DNA of 64,000 bases from Pseudomonas parafulva (GTDB taxonomy: Bacteria; Pseudomonadota; Gammaproteobacteria; Pseudomonadales; Pseudomonadaceae): positions 1,240,001-1,304,000 of the forward strand of contig NZ_CP009747.1 in the NCBI RefSeq assembly GCF_000800255.1, read 5' to 3'. Below, in pieces: positions 38,945 through 49,478 of the stretch. Every line of letters begins with the position of its first letter. The first letter of the stretch is position 1. The position numbers and the translations under genes are program-made. Under the pieces are notes generated by a model that worked only from the letters and a program-made list of their open reading frames with translations, was not told the origin of the DNA and searched no databases.

Positions 38945-40570
38945 TCAGACTTTGAACTTCGCCACCATCCCATTCAACTCCACCGCCAGGCGCGATAGGT
39001 CCTGCGCCGCCGCGCTGGTCTGGTTGGCTCCCGCCGAGGTCTGCATCGCCAGGTCACGGATGTTGACCAGATTACGGTCCACTTCGCGGGCCACCTGCGC
39101 TTGCTGTTCCGAGGCACTGGCGATCACCAGGTTGCGCTGGTTGATCGCCGCGATGGCCTCGGCGATCAACTCCAGCGCTTGGCCAGCGGCCTGGGCCACT
39201 TTCAAGGTGCCGCTGGCACGCCCCTGACTGCTGTGCATCGAACCGACGGCGCGCTCGGTGCCGGTCTGGATACCACCGATCATCTGTTCGATTTCCGCCG
39301 TGGACTGCTGCGTGCGGTGCGCCAGTGCCCGCACCTCGTCAGCCACCACGGCGAAGCCGCGTCCGGCTTCGCCCGCGCGCGCCGCTTCGATGGCCGCGTT
39401 GAGTGCCAGCAGGTTGGTCTGCCCGGCAATCGAGCCAATCACATCCAGTACGCGGCTGATCTCATTGGCGCTGGTGGCCAGCGCTTCGATCTCGCTGGAG
39501 GTGCCGGTAACGTCTTCGACCAGATGCTGGATCGAGCTCAAGGCCTGGTTGACCTGATCGCGGCCGTCGCGGGTGGTCTGGTCGGCGCCTTTGGACGCAT
39601 CGGCCGTGCTGACCGCGTTGTTCGCCACTTCTTCTACCGCCGCCGTCATTTGGTTGACGGCAGTGGCCGCCTGATCGATCTCGGCACTCTGCTGATGCAG
39701 GCCGCGGCTGGTGTCTTCGGTGACCGTGTGCAGCTCTTCGGAGGCCGAGGCCAGTTGGTCTGAGGACGCTGCGATCTGCCGGATGGTGTCGCGCAGGTTC
39801 TGCTGCATGCGGCTCAGGGCGCGCAGCAGCAAGGCCGGCTCGTCACGGCCGACGATGTGAATCTCTTGGGTGAGGTCACCGGTGGCCACGCGTTCGGCTA
39901 CCCGCACGGCCTCGCCCAAGGGCAGCACGATACTGCGGGTCAGCAACACGGCGATGGCGGCCAGGGCGATGAGAATGGTGACCAGCGCGGCGACGATCAG
40001 CAGGAAGGCTTCGTCGTAGGTGTCGCTGCTCAGTTGAGAGGCTTTGTCCGCGCCGTTGGTGTTGTACTGCATCAACTCGCCGAGGGCTTTCATCATGGTG
40101 TCGGCGTATTCGGCGAGCGGGCCGTTGACCAGGCGCTGGGCCTGGGCGATATCGCCATTGGCGGCAGCCTCGCGGATGGACTTCTGCAGGCCGTGGTAGC
40201 GCTCGGACAAGCGGGTGAAGGTGTTGAACAGGGCGCGGTCGTCCTGTTCCTCGATGGTAGCCTCGTAGGTCTTGATACCTTCGGCAAGCTCGTTGTTGAT
40301 GTCGCCGATGTGGCTGAGCGTGGCTTGGCGTGCGGTGGGGTCTTCTTCGATCACGCTGCGCAAGGTGAGTGCACGGGCCCGGCCCAGGCTGGTACCGACC
40401 TCATTGAGGGCGATGATCGCCGGCATCCAGGTCACGCGGATTTCGTCGGTGGCGCTGTCCATGCGCCGGGTCTCGTACAGGGCGACCAGGCCCATGATCA
40501 GCACCAGCACGCCCAGCAGTGCGAAGACACACGCCGCCCTGATTCCGATCTTCATATTCCTTAACTGCAT
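38945..40570 (-). CDS. Methyl-accepting chemotaxis protein
   Basis: 541 residues from [20 protein letters not shown]. First membrane helix about 10-32, periplasmic four-helix-bundle sensor (about 33-190, [23 protein letters not shown]), second membrane helix ([23 protein letters not shown]), HAMP (about 212-265), then the signalling domain with the hairpin tip [48 protein letters not shown]. No C-terminal CheR-binding pentapeptide is seen. Ends 38 bases from the permease stop, so it may sense the same kind of compound, though that is only positional. A candidate sigma-28 promoter lies upstream. Confidence 0.93.
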   Translation of the reverse strand: MQLRNMKIGIRAACVFALLGVLVLIMGLVALYETRRMDSATDEIRVTWMPAIIALNEVGTSLGRARALTLRSVIEEDPTARQATLSHIGDINNELAEGIKTYEATIEEQDDRALFNTFTRLSERYHGLQKSIREAAANGDIAQAQRLVNGPLAEYADTMMKALGELMQYNTNGADKASQLSSDTYDEAFLLIVAALVTILIALAAIAVLLTRSIVLPLGEAVRVAERVATGDLTQEIHIVGRDEPALLLRALSRMQQNLRDTIRQIAASSDQLASASEELHTVTEDTSRGLHQQSAEIDQAATAVNQMTAAVEEVANNAVSTADASKGADQTTRDGRDQVNQALSSIQHLVEDVTGTSSEIEALATSANEISRVLDVIGSIAGQTNLLALNAAIEAARAGEAGRGFAVVADEVRALAHRTQQSTAEIEQMIGGIQTGTERAVGSMHSSQGRASGTLKVAQAAGQALELIAEAIAAINQRNLVIASASEQQAQVAREVDRNLVNIRDLAMQTSAGANQTSAAAQDLSRLAVELNGMVAKFKV

Positions 40571-40669
40571 CTCGCTACTCCTTGGATGTGGCAGGCAGGC
40601 CCTCGGTGGCCGGCGTGTCGCGGGATCTAGGCAAAACATCTGGCGCCGGGTGAGCTACGGCAAAGTATG

Positions 40670-40697
40670 CTTTCGTCACGATGTGTAAGATTTTTGA
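40670..40697 (-). promoter_or_regulatory. Candidate FliA (sigma-28) promoter of the chemoreceptor
   Basis: On the minus strand TCAAA - 15 bases - GACGAAAG, against TCAAG-N15-GCCGATAA for Pseudomonas FliA: 4 of 5 and 5 of 8 matches with exact spacing, 100 bases before the start. The 382-base gap 40571-40952 also has a perfect TGACGTCA palindrome (40695-40702) and no gene. Confidence 0.35.
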
Positions 40698-40952
40698 CGT
40701 CAATGATGCCATGTCGCCACGATTCGTGACCACTTGTTCGATGTAACAACGTTTACAAACTGATACGTCATTCTTTGACGAATCTGTCAGATTTTATCTG
40801 TTAAGTGACTGCTTTGCGGTGTTCTAAAGCCGGTTTTGCGTCTGTGATCCGCCGCGACCCTGGGTCGCAGTCAGCTACTTCGCGCATCTCGCGTCCTCAT
40901 GGTTTCCTCCGCGCTGCGTAGCCGCTAAGGTGCGCGGCATACTCCGCCCGGT

Positions 40953-42170
40953 ATGAATCTGACCATGACAAGTCCCCGCACCTTGACTTCACCCGCCGCC
41001 GCGTCAATGAGCCGAGGTCTGGTGATGCTGCTCGCGTTCTGCTGCGGCGCCATCGTCGCCAACCTGTACTACGCCCAGCCCATGGTCGGCCTGATCGCGC
41101 CGGACCTGGGGCTGTCCACCGAGCGCGCCAGTCTGATCGTGTCGCTCACCCAGATCGGCTATGCCCTGGGCCTGCTGCTGCTGGTACCGCTGGCCGACTT
41201 GCTGGAGAACCGCCGGCTGATGATCGCCACGGCTGTCCTGGCGTGCGTCAGCCTGTTGCTGGCCGGCAGCAGCGGCCAGGGGCAGGGCCATCTGTTCCTG
41301 GCCTATGCCTTGCTGATCGGCTTCAGTTCGGTGTCGGTGCAGATGCTCATTCCGCTGGCGGCCCACCTGACACCGGAGCATCAACGCGGGCGTGTGGTGG
41401 GCAACATCATGGGCGGTCTGCTGCTGGGGATTCTGCTGGCGCGTCCGCTATCGAGCCTGATCGCCGACCATTTCGGCTGGCGTGCCGTATTCATCGCGGC
41501 CGCGGGGCTGATGGCGGCGATGGTGCTGTTGCTGGCACTGACCTTGCCGCGTCGGGTGCCTGAACACAGGGCCAGTTATGCGGCGCTGATGGCCTCGTTG
41601 GCCGGGCTGTTGCGGCGCCACCGGCCGTTGCGACAGCGCGCGTTGTATCAGGCGCTGATGTTCGGTGGGTTCAGCCTGTACTGGACTGCCGTACCCCTGG
41701 CGCTGACGCAGGAGCACGGTTTGTCGCAGAGCCAGATCGCCGTATTCGCCCTGATCGGCGCGGTGGGCGCGATCGCCGCACCGATTGCCGGGCGCATGGC
41801 CGACGCGGGCCATGCGCGTCTGGGCACCCTGTTGGCCCTGACGCTGGCGCCGCTGTCGCTGCTGTTCGGGCTGACAGCGCCGGGGGCGAGTGTGGTGGGC
41901 CTGGCGCTGACCGGTGTGCTGCTGGATTTTGCCGTGCAGATGAACATGGTGATCGGTCAACGCGAGGTGTATGCACTGGATCCGGCCAGCCGTGGACGGC
42001 TCAATGCCCTGTACATGACCAGTATCTTCATTGGCGGCGCGCTCGGCTCAGCGGTGGCCAGCGCCGTTTACGCCGGGCACGGCTGGACAGGCGTGGTGCT
42101 GGTGGGCGCGGCGTTGCCGGCAATCGGGCTGTTGGTCTTCCTGATACAGGGGCGACGCGCTCGGGGTTGA
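40953..42170 (+). CDS. MFS transporter (drug/sugar efflux type)
   Basis: 405 residues, 12 predicted helices. After a short polar N-terminus (MNLTMTSPRTLTSPAAASMS) the MFS core begins GLVMLLAFCCGAIVANLYYAQPMVGLIAPDLGLS. The loop 2-3 motif A-like element is LLVPLADLLENRRLM, and EHQRGRVVGNIMGGLLLGILLARPLSSL follows. The look is that of AraJ/YbjJ-like exporters; the substrate is unknown. It is monocistronic and convergent with the HAD gene (25-base gap). Confidence 0.88.
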   Translation: MNLTMTSPRTLTSPAAASMSRGLVMLLAFCCGAIVANLYYAQPMVGLIAPDLGLSTERASLIVSLTQIGYALGLLLLVPLADLLENRRLMIATAVLACVSLLLAGSSGQGQGHLFLAYALLIGFSSVSVQMLIPLAAHLTPEHQRGRVVGNIMGGLLLGILLARPLSSLIADHFGWRAVFIAAAGLMAAMVLLLALTLPRRVPEHRASYAALMASLAGLLRRHRPLRQRALYQALMFGGFSLYWTAVPLALTQEHGLSQSQIAVFALIGAVGAIAAPIAGRMADAGHARLGTLLALTLAPLSLLFGLTAPGASVVGLALTGVLLDFAVQMNMVIGQREVYALDPASRGRLNALYMTSIFIGGALGSAVASAVYAGHGWTGVVLVGAALPAIGLLVFLIQGRRARG

Positions 42171-42195
42171 GCGCTGCGCCCCTGGCATTCGTGCA

Positions 42196-42861
42196 TCAGG
42201 CGTTGGCTTGCATGGACCTGATCAGTGTCCATAGGCGCGGGTCCTGGTAATCGTCGATCACCAGTCCTGCCCCCGCCTGCAGCAGGCGCTCGGCCGGCTG
42301 GGTGGTGGCCAGGGCCACGGTGAAGATGCCGGCATCGACCGCTGCTTTCACGCCCGGCAGCGAATCCTCGAAGGCCAGCGCCTGCTCGGCCTTGGCGTTC
42401 AGGCGTTGCAGCCCAGTGAGATAGGGCAGGGGATCGGGCTTGGGCCGCGCCAGCTCGTCAGCCACCAGCACATGCTCGAAGCGTTCGATCAGCCCCAGGG
42501 CCTGAAGCATGTGTTCGGCATTCAGGCGTGGCGCATTGGTGACCACGCACATACCCAGGCCTTGCTGCTCGGCGTGCGCCAGCAGGCGCAGCAGACCGGG
42601 CAGGGGTTCGAGGCGGGGCGACAGCTCGCGGAACAGTGCCTCCTTGCGTTCGGCCAAGGCCTGGCATTGGGCGGCATCGGCCTGAGGGAACAGTTCCTTG
42701 AACAGCAGGCCGTTGGAGCGACCGCTGACCTGTTCGTTGAACTGTGTCTGGGTCAGCTCGCGACCGTCGTGATCGTGCAGCAGCTTGCGAAAGGCCTGCA
42801 GGTGCAGGGTGTCGGTATCGGTAAGGGTCCCGTCGAGGTCGAACAGCAGGGCGGTCAGCAT
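42196..42861 (-). CDS. HAD-family phosphatase (phosphoglucomutase/CbbY-like)
   Basis: 221 residues from MLTALLFDLDGTLTDTDTLHLQ. The catalytic Asp pair is in DLDGTLTD, a Thr/Ser motif II in CVVTNAPR, Lys in ARPKPDPLPYL and the acidic motif IV in AFEDSLPGVKAAVDAG, so all HAD motifs are intact with a helical C1 cap. It hydrolyses small phosphoesters, probably sugar phosphates or similar. Start 42861 rather than an upstream codon because the first strand starts immediately. Divergent from lexA2 (103-base gap). Confidence 0.9.
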   Translation of the reverse strand: MLTALLFDLDGTLTDTDTLHLQAFRKLLHDHDGRELTQTQFNEQVSGRSNGLLFKELFPQADAAQCQALAERKEALFRELSPRLEPLPGLLRLLAHAEQQGLGMCVVTNAPRLNAEHMLQALGLIERFEHVLVADELARPKPDPLPYLTGLQRLNAKAEQALAFEDSLPGVKAAVDAGIFTVALATTQPAERLLQAGAGLVIDDYQDPRLWTLIRSMQANA

Positions 42862-42949
42862 CGGGCTTCCTGTCAGGTGAAGAAACAATTCAGCGGCCAC
42901 TATAACCAATGTGGCGACGAAGGGGGCTGTTCAGTGTTTTACGAAAAGA

Positions 42950-42961
42950 GTACAAATGTGC
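42950..42961 (+). promoter_or_regulatory. LexA2 operator overlapping the -10 region of lexA2
   Basis: GTAC-AAAT-GTGC fits exactly the GTAC-N4-GTGC motif described for P. putida LexA2. It ends 3 bases before the lexA2 ATG. The overlapping TACAAAT (42951-42957) resembles a -10 box and would place transcription start at or next to the ATG. Confidence 0.85.
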
Positions 42962-42964
42962 TCC

Positions 42965-43573
42965 ATGAATACGCTCACTCCCAAACGCCGCGCCATCCTC
43001 GACTTTATCCGTGAACGCATCGCCGAACACGGTCAGCCACCGAGTCTGGCCGACATCGCCCAGCGCTTCGGCTTCGCTTCGCGGAGTGTGGCCCGCAAGC
43101 ACATCAGCGCCTTGCATCAGGCGGGGTTCATCGAGGTCACGCCCAACCAGGCGCGAGGCATTCGCCTGGCCCAACCCGCGCGCCGTCCGCAGGTGCTGGA
43201 GTTGCCGGTGCTCGGTCGGGTGGCCGCCGGTGCGCCGATCGGGCCGGATCTGGACATCCACGAGCAACTGCTGATCGACCCCAGCCTGTTTCGGCTCACA
43301 CCGGACTATCTGCTGAAGGTGCGCGGCGACTCGATGATCGGCGACGGCATACTCGATGGCGATCTGGTGGGCATCCTGCAGCAGGCCGAGGCCCGCGACG
43401 GGCAGATCGTCGTCGCCCGGCTCGACGGCGAGGTCACCATCAAGCGGCTGGAGCGGGTCAACGGTGGGTATCGGCTGCTGCCGCGCAACCCGGCCTATGC
43501 TGCTATCGAGGTCGGCCCCGAGCACGACTTCTGCATCGAAGGGGTGTTCTGTGGCCTGGTGAGGCGTGACTGA
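42965..43573 (+). CDS. lexA2: LexA-type SOS repressor LexA2
   Basis: 202 residues from MNTLTPKRRAILDFIRERIAEHG. The N-terminal winged helix (QPPSLADIAQRFGFASRSVARKHISALHQAGFIEV) is followed by the cleavage site Ala-Gly in GRVAAGAPIG. The S24 peptidase domain has catalytic Ser in VRGDSMIGDGILDGD and Lys in LDGEVTIKRLER. It represses the imu cassette until RecA-stimulated self-cleavage. No Shine-Dalgarno precedes the ATG; an ATG nine bases upstream lies inside the operator. Its TGA overlaps the imuA ATG. Confidence 0.95.
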   Translation: MNTLTPKRRAILDFIRERIAEHGQPPSLADIAQRFGFASRSVARKHISALHQAGFIEVTPNQARGIRLAQPARRPQVLELPVLGRVAAGAPIGPDLDIHEQLLIDPSLFRLTPDYLLKVRGDSMIGDGILDGDLVGILQQAEARDGQIVVARLDGEVTIKRLERVNGGYRLLPRNPAYAAIEVGPEHDFCIEGVFCGLVRRD

Positions 43574-44193
43574 TGGGCGCGGTGGTCGATCTCGACGCGC
43601 TGCTCGACCAGCGTCGTGTCTGGCGCGGGCGACAGGCTCAGCCCCGTGCCCTGGGCCTGCAGCCCACCGGTCATGCCGACCTGGATGCACGCTTGCCCGA
43701 AGGCGGCTGGCCACCGGCGGCGCTCAGTGAACTGCTGCTGGCCAGCCCGGGCTGCGGCGAGTTGCACTTGTTGTGGCCGACGTTGGCGCGCCTGAGCGGT
43801 GAGGGCGGGCGGGTGCTGCTGGTGGCGCCGCCGTTCATTCCCTATGCCCCGGCCTGGCAGGCCGCCGGGGTCGACCTGCGCTGGCTGGCGCAGGTCGAGG
43901 CCAAACCGGACGAAGCGCTCTGGGCTGCCGAGCAATGCCTGCGTTCGGGCAGTTGTGCGGCGGTGCTGTGCTGGCCGGAGCGGGTCGACGATCGCGCCTT
44001 GCGTCGCTTGCAGGTGGCTGCCGAAACCGGTGAGGCGCTGGCGTTCGCCTGTCGCCCGCAACAGGCGGCACACAACCCATCGCCTGCGGCCCTGCGCATC
44101 GCTATCGATACCCGCCCGGCGCAGTGGCGGGTGCTCAAGTGCCGCGGTGGCCTGGTGCCTGCGGCCCCCATCAGCACTGCCGGGCGAGGTTGA
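43573..44193 (+). CDS. imuA: ImuA, RecA-like translesion accessory protein
   Basis: 206 residues, SulA/RecA-fold family. Motifs include LGLQPTGHADLDARLPEGGWPPAALSELLLASPGCGELHLLWPTLARL, VLLVAPPFIPYAPAWQAAGVDLRWLAQV and LRIAIDTRPAQWRVLKCRGG. ImuA works with ImuB and DnaE2 in damage-induced mutagenesis. Translation is coupled to lexA2 through TGATG. imuB starts 6 bases after its stop. Confidence 0.92.
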   Translation: MGAVVDLDALLDQRRVWRGRQAQPRALGLQPTGHADLDARLPEGGWPPAALSELLLASPGCGELHLLWPTLARLSGEGGRVLLVAPPFIPYAPAWQAAGVDLRWLAQVEAKPDEALWAAEQCLRSGSCAAVLCWPERVDDRALRRLQVAAETGEALAFACRPQQAAHNPSPAALRIAIDTRPAQWRVLKCRGGLVPAAPISTAGRG

Positions 44194-44199
44194 TGCGCC

Positions 44200-45618
44200 A
44201 TGCTCTGGGCTTGCATCCTGCTGCCGCAACTGGCGCTGGACACCGTCCTGCGCGGACGCGACGACGCCGATGCGCCGCTGGTGCTGTTGGCCGGTCCCGC
44301 GCAGCGTCGGGTGTTGCAAGCGGTCAATGGCGCCGCCGCAGCGCTGGGGCTGCGTGCGGGCCAGACGCTGACCGCCGCCCGCGCCTTGGCCGAAGGATTC
44401 ACCTGTGTCGAGGTGGAACCGGCGCGCATCGAGCAGGTCCAGCAACTGCTGGCAGCCTGGGCCTACCGCTTCAGCGCCCAGGTCAGCCTGCACTACCCAC
44501 GCGCACTGCTGCTGGAAGTGGGCTCGAGCCTGCAATTGTTCGGCCCCTGGTCACGTTTCGAGGCGCGCCTGCGCGAAGAGCTGCAGGCGTTGGGCCTGCG
44601 CCATCGCATCGTGCTGGCGAGCAATCCAGTGGCCGCTCGCATGCTGGCAAACGGTCACGATGGCCTCGCGCTGACCTGCCCCGAGCAGACCCGCGCCGCG
44701 TTGGCGAACATGCCGCTGGACCGCGTCGGTTTGCCGACCGAGGCTGCCCAGGCGTTGTCCCGCATGGGCCTGCATCGACTCGCGCAGGTGCAGGCTTTGC
44801 CTCGCGATGCCGTGGCCCGACGCTTCGCCGCCAGTGTGCAGTTACACCTGGATCACCTGTTCGGCCTGCGTGCCCTTGGCCTGGATTTCTATCAGCCGCC
44901 TGATCGCTTCGAGTCACGGCTGGAATTGAATTTCGATGTCGAGTCGCATCAGGCGTTGCTGTTTCCGTTGCGCCGTCTGCTCAACGACCTGGCAGCCTTT
45001 CTTGCCGGACGTGACTGTGGCGTGCAGCGCTTCGAGCTGCACCTGGAGCATGTCGAAGGTCCGGACACCGTACTCAAGGTTGGCCTGCTGGCTGCCGAGC
45101 GGGAGCCTGCGATGTTGTTCGAGCTGGCGCGTGGTCGCCTCGAGCCCTTGCGTATTGCCGCCCCAGTGCGCACCTTGCGCTTGCTGGCCGAGGACCTGCC
45201 AGCGTTCGTGCCCCAGCACCGAGCGTTGTTCGACCCGCGTGCGCAGCAGGCCCAGCCCTGGGAGCAATTGCGCGAGCGTCTGCGCGCCCGCTTGGGCGAC
45301 GAGGCGGTCAAGAGCCTGTGCGCCGCTGCCGATCATCGTCCGGAACACGCTTGGCAGACAGCGGAGCAGGGCGCGGCGAGCGGCCTTGTGGTCATCCCTG
45401 GCAGCCGTCCTGGCTGGCTGCTGAGCCAGGCTCAAGCCTTGCCCGAATCGGGTGTGCACTGGTTGGGCAAGGCCGAACGCATCGAGTCGGGCTGGTGGGA
45501 CGGTGGCGACGTGCGCCGCGACTACTACCGCATCGAAACCCGCGACGGCTTGCGCGGCTGGGCCTATCGCGATCTCGCGCAGCCTGGACCCTTGTGGCTG
45601 CAGGGCTGGTTCGCATGA
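44200..45618 (+). CDS. imuB: ImuB, Y-family polymerase-like protein
   Basis: 472 residues, Y-family fold ([19 protein letters not shown] onward). At the usual catalytic positions the acidic residues are missing (VGSSLQLFG instead of an S-x-D-E type motif), as in other ImuB proteins, so it is likely a non-catalytic scaffold that links DnaE2 to the beta clamp. The helix-hairpin-helix ([25 protein letters not shown]) and little-finger-like domain ([25 protein letters not shown]) are visible. It overlaps dnaE2 by ATGA. Confidence 0.94.
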   Translation: MLWACILLPQLALDTVLRGRDDADAPLVLLAGPAQRRVLQAVNGAAAALGLRAGQTLTAARALAEGFTCVEVEPARIEQVQQLLAAWAYRFSAQVSLHYPRALLLEVGSSLQLFGPWSRFEARLREELQALGLRHRIVLASNPVAARMLANGHDGLALTCPEQTRAALANMPLDRVGLPTEAAQALSRMGLHRLAQVQALPRDAVARRFAASVQLHLDHLFGLRALGLDFYQPPDRFESRLELNFDVESHQALLFPLRRLLNDLAAFLAGRDCGVQRFELHLEHVEGPDTVLKVGLLAAEREPAMLFELARGRLEPLRIAAPVRTLRLLAEDLPAFVPQHRALFDPRAQQAQPWEQLRERLRARLGDEAVKSLCAAADHRPEHAWQTAEQGAASGLVVIPGSRPGWLLSQAQALPESGVHWLGKAERIESGWWDGGDVRRDYYRIETRDGLRGWAYRDLAQPGPLWLQGWFA

Positions 45619-48600
45619 CGCCGCCCGAATACGCCGAGCTGCACTGCCTGTCGAACTTCAGCTTCCAGCGCGGCGCCTCAAGTGCCGACGAGCTGTTTCG
45701 TCGGGCAGGTGAGCAGGGTTACCAGGCCCTGGCCATAACCGACGAATGCACCTTGGCCGGTATCGTCAGGGCCTGGCAGGCGGCCCGCGAGCACGGCGTG
45801 CGGCTGATCGTCGGTAGCGAAGTGCGGATGCACGACGGGCCATGCCTGGTGCTGCTGGTCGAAAACCTCGAGGGCTACCAGAATCTCTGTGCGCTGATCA
45901 CCCGTGCGCGGCGCCGGGCTGAAAAGGGCGAGTATCAATTGCTTGCCGAGGACTTGGAGCATCGCACCCAAGGTCTGCTGGCGCTGTGGGTTGCCGATTC
46001 ACTCGCCGATCATGCCGATGCCGATTGGTTGCAGCGCCTGTTTCCCGAGCGCTTGTGGCTGGCGCTGCACCTGCACCGTGGCCCCGACGACGATCAGCGC
46101 CTGCGAGCAGTCCAGCTTCTCGCGCAGCAATTGCAATTACCGCTCGTGGCTTGCGGCGATGTGCACATGCATGTGCGCGGTCGCCGGGCCTTGCAGGACT
46201 GCATGACCGCCATCCGCCAGCACTGCAAGGTGGCTGAGGCAGGCCGCTACCTGTACCCCAACGGCGAGCGACATTTGCGCAGCCGCGATCAACTCGCTCA
46301 GCTGTATCCCGCGCCACTGTTGGCCGAGACCCTGGTCATCGCCGAGCGTTGCCGGTTCGACCTGAGCGAGCTCAAGTATCAGTACCCGCGCGAGTTGGTG
46401 CCAGACACCCATACCCCCGCCACCTGGTTACGTCACCTGTGCCTGCAGGGCGTACCGGAACGCTGGCCAGACGGCGCCGAAGACGAGGTTCATCAGGCGT
46501 TGCAACGCGAATTGGCCTTGATCGAAGAACTGGGCTACGAAAGCTACTTCCTGACGGTGCACGACATCGTCGCCTTCGCTCGACGCCAAGGCATTCTCTG
46601 CCAGGGCCGGGGCTCTGCCGCCAACTCAGTGGTGTGCTTCGTGCTGGGCATCACCGAGCTGGACCCCACCCGCCATCACCTGCTGTTCGAGCGTTTTCTG
46701 TCACGCGAACGCAATGAGCCGCCGGACATCGACGTGGACTTCGAGCACGACCGGCGTGAAGAGGTCATCCAGTACGTGTTTCGCCGGTATGGTCGTCATC
46801 GCGCAGCACTGACTGCGGTGGTCAGTACCTACCATGCTGCCGGTGCGGTACGCGATGTGGCCCGGGTGCTGGGCTTGCCGGCCGACCAGATCGATGCCCT
46901 GGCCCAGTGCTGCGGACGCTGGAGCGACCGCATACCCGACGCGCAACGCCTGAGCGAGGCCGGCTTCGAGGCGCAGAGCCCGTGGTTGCGGCGCATTCTG
47001 GTGTTGGCGGGCGAATTGATCGGCTTCCCCCGACACCTGTCGCAGCACCCCGGCGGCTTCGTCATCTCCGAGCAACCGCTGGATCGCCTGGTGCCGGTGG
47101 AGAACGCGGCGATGCCCGAACGCACGGTGATCCAGTGGGACAAGGACGACCTGGACATGGTCGGCTTACTCAAGGTCGATGTGCTTGCCTTGGGCATGCT
47201 CAGCGCTTTGCGTCGCTGCTTCGACCTGCTCAGGCAGCACCGGGGTCGTGATCTGACCCTGGCCACCATCCCCCAGGAAGACCCGGCCACCTATGCGATG
47301 ATCAGCCGCGCCGAGACCATGGGCGTGTTCCAGATCGAGTCGCGGGCGCAGATGGCCATGCTGCCGCGCCTGCAGCCACGCACCTTCTATGACCTGGTGA
47401 TCGAGGTGGCCATCGTGCGGCCTGGGCCGATCCAGGGCGACATGGTGCACCCGTACTTGCGTCGTCGCATGGGCGATGAGCCTGTCAGTTACCCGTCGCA
47501 GAAACTCGAAGCGGTGTTCGAACGCACCCTGGGTGTGCCTTTGTTCCAAGAGCAGGTGATGGAGCTGGCGATGGTCGCGGCCGACTACAGCCCAGGCGAG
47601 GCCGACCAATTACGTCGCAGCATGGCGGCATGGAAGCGACACGGGGGGCTGGAGCCACATCGTGTGCGGCTGCTCGAAGGCATGCAGCGCAACGGATACG
47701 AAGCAGCCTTCGCCGAACGCATCTTCGAGCAGATCAAGGGCTTCGGCAGTTATGGGTTTCCCGAATCCCATGCGGCCAGCTTCGCCTTGTTGTGCTACGC
47801 CAGCAGTTGGCTGAAGTGCCATGAGCCGGCGATCTTCACCTGTGCGTTGGTCAATAGCTGGCCCATGGGTTTCTACAGTCCCGACCAGTTGTTGCAGAAC
47901 GCGCGTCGGCAGGGCATTGAGGTGCGTGCGGTGGATGTGTTCCACAGTGCATGGGACTGTACGTTGGAATTGAGGGAAGACGGCGACTTGGCGATCCGTC
48001 TGGGGTTGCGGCAGATCCGCGGCTTCAGCGAGGAGGATGCGCGGCGTCTGGAGCAGGCGCGGGCGCAGCGTGCCTGGCGCGATGTCGAGGATTTGTGTTT
48101 GCGTGCCGCCCTGGACAGCCGCGCCCGCGCGCGTCTTGCCGATGCTGGAGCCCTGAGGGCGCTGGCTGCGGACCGGCACCAGGCGCGCTGGCAGGTGGCT
48201 GCTGTGCAGGCGCAGTTGCCCTTGTTCGCAGGGCTCGAACCTGTGGCGGAAGCGGCGGTGTCATTGCCGGTGCCGACGGTGGCTGAGGAGGTGTTTGCCG
48301 ACTATGCCTCGTTGGGTACGACGCTCGGACCGCATCCGTTGGTTCTGTTACGACGGCGTTTGCGGGGGTTGGGGTGCCGCAGTCTGGTGGAGCTCGAGGC
48401 GTTGGGGCATGGGGATGCGGTTGCCGTGGCTGGGATCGTGGTGGGGCGGCAGCGACCGCAAACTGCCAGTGGGGTGACCTTTGTGACGCTTGAGGATGAG
48501 CATGGGTTGCTGAATGTGGTGGTGTGGCGGGAGTTGGCGGAGCGGCAGCGGGGGGTATTGGTGGGGGCTCGGTTGTTGAAGGTCAGGGGGAGGTTGGAAC

Positions 48601-48695
48601 GGGAGAAAGGGGTGCTGCATCTTGTTGCTCGGCGGCTTGAAGATGTCAGTGGGTTGTTGGAGGGGCTTGAGGTTAGGAGCCGGGATTTTCATTGA
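45615..48695 (+). CDS. dnaE2: Error-prone DNA polymerase DnaE2 (ImuC)
   Basis: 1026 residues. The N-terminal PHP domain ([35 protein letters not shown]) is followed by the polymerase core with [16 protein letters not shown] [17 protein letters not shown] and the catalytic Asp motif [19 protein letters not shown] (about residue 372), fingers with [10 protein letters not shown], and a C-terminal OB domain ([30 protein letters not shown]). QLPLF at about residue 866 resembles a beta-clamp-binding motif. The polymerase of the SOS mutasome, the last gene of the lexA2-imuA-imuB-dnaE2 operon. ATG at 45615 is inside the imuB stop. Confidence 0.96.
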   Translation: MTPPEYAELHCLSNFSFQRGASSADELFRRAGEQGYQALAITDECTLAGIVRAWQAAREHGVRLIVGSEVRMHDGPCLVLLVENLEGYQNLCALITRARRRAEKGEYQLLAEDLEHRTQGLLALWVADSLADHADADWLQRLFPERLWLALHLHRGPDDDQRLRAVQLLAQQLQLPLVACGDVHMHVRGRRALQDCMTAIRQHCKVAEAGRYLYPNGERHLRSRDQLAQLYPAPLLAETLVIAERCRFDLSELKYQYPRELVPDTHTPATWLRHLCLQGVPERWPDGAEDEVHQALQRELALIEELGYESYFLTVHDIVAFARRQGILCQGRGSAANSVVCFVLGITELDPTRHHLLFERFLSRERNEPPDIDVDFEHDRREEVIQYVFRRYGRHRAALTAVVSTYHAAGAVRDVARVLGLPADQIDALAQCCGRWSDRIPDAQRLSEAGFEAQSPWLRRILVLAGELIGFPRHLSQHPGGFVISEQPLDRLVPVENAAMPERTVIQWDKDDLDMVGLLKVDVLALGMLSALRRCFDLLRQHRGRDLTLATIPQEDPATYAMISRAETMGVFQIESRAQMAMLPRLQPRTFYDLVIEVAIVRPGPIQGDMVHPYLRRRMGDEPVSYPSQKLEAVFERTLGVPLFQEQVMELAMVAADYSPGEADQLRRSMAAWKRHGGLEPHRVRLLEGMQRNGYEAAFAERIFEQIKGFGSYGFPESHAASFALLCYASSWLKCHEPAIFTCALVNSWPMGFYSPDQLLQNARRQGIEVRAVDVFHSAWDCTLELREDGDLAIRLGLRQIRGFSEEDARRLEQARAQRAWRDVEDLCLRAALDSRARARLADAGALRALAADRHQARWQVAAVQAQLPLFAGLEPVAEAAVSLPVPTVAEEVFADYASLGTTLGPHPLVLLRRRLRGLGCRSLVELEALGHGDAVAVAGIVVGRQRPQTASGVTFVTLEDEHGLLNVVVWRELAERQRGVLVGARLLKVRGRLEREKGVLHLVARRLEDVSGLLEGLEVRSRDFH

Positions 48696-49060
48696 TTCTT
48701 TTGGGGAGGGGACGGGTGGTTTGGGGGCTTATCCGGTGGCTTTGTTGAGGCTGAGTCACCTTTTCGCCCTTACGGCGACCCTCTTTTTTTCTTGGAAAAA
48801 AGAGGGGCAAAAACCGCTTGCTCCCGCATACGGCCCCTTCGCTGCGCTGCGGGGTTCCCTCGCGCCGGTGGCACTCCGGGGGTACCGCGCTTAGGGGCCA
48901 TCCTGGCCCCAAGCGCTTGACGGGCATCCATGCCCGTCAACCCCCTCCATGCCACCTCTGCTCGGCCTCCTGAGGTCGCGATGGGCGGCGTCTGAACTGG
49001 CGCGCGCTTAGAAGCTGGGCGGTGGGGCAGATGTTCTGGAGCGCTGCGCGATCAAATCGG

Positions 49061-49164
<104 letters not shown>

Positions 49165-49478
49165 TTAGTGCGCGGTAGTTCAAACACCGCCAACCGCGAC
49201 CTCAGGAGGCCGAGCATAGGCGTTGCGCAGGGAGGTGACGGGCATGGATGCCCGTCAAGCGCTTGGGGCCAGGACGGCCCCTAAGCGCGGTCCTCCCGGA
49301 GCGACGCCGGCGCGAGGGGACCCCTGCGCGCAGCGCAGGGGCCGGATGCGGGAGCAAGCGGTTTTTGCCCCCCTTTTTTCCAAGAAAAAAAGGGGGTCGC
49401 CGTAAAGGCGAAAAGGTGACTAAAACCCAATACAAATCAAAGAGATGCAACAAAAAATAGCAGGCACCACCAGCCCCC

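Noticed and set aside
40695..40702. TGACGTCA palindrome as a regulator site
   Set aside because: An 8-base palindrome is weak evidence alone and no matching regulator is known here; it is mentioned only with the chemoreceptor promoter.
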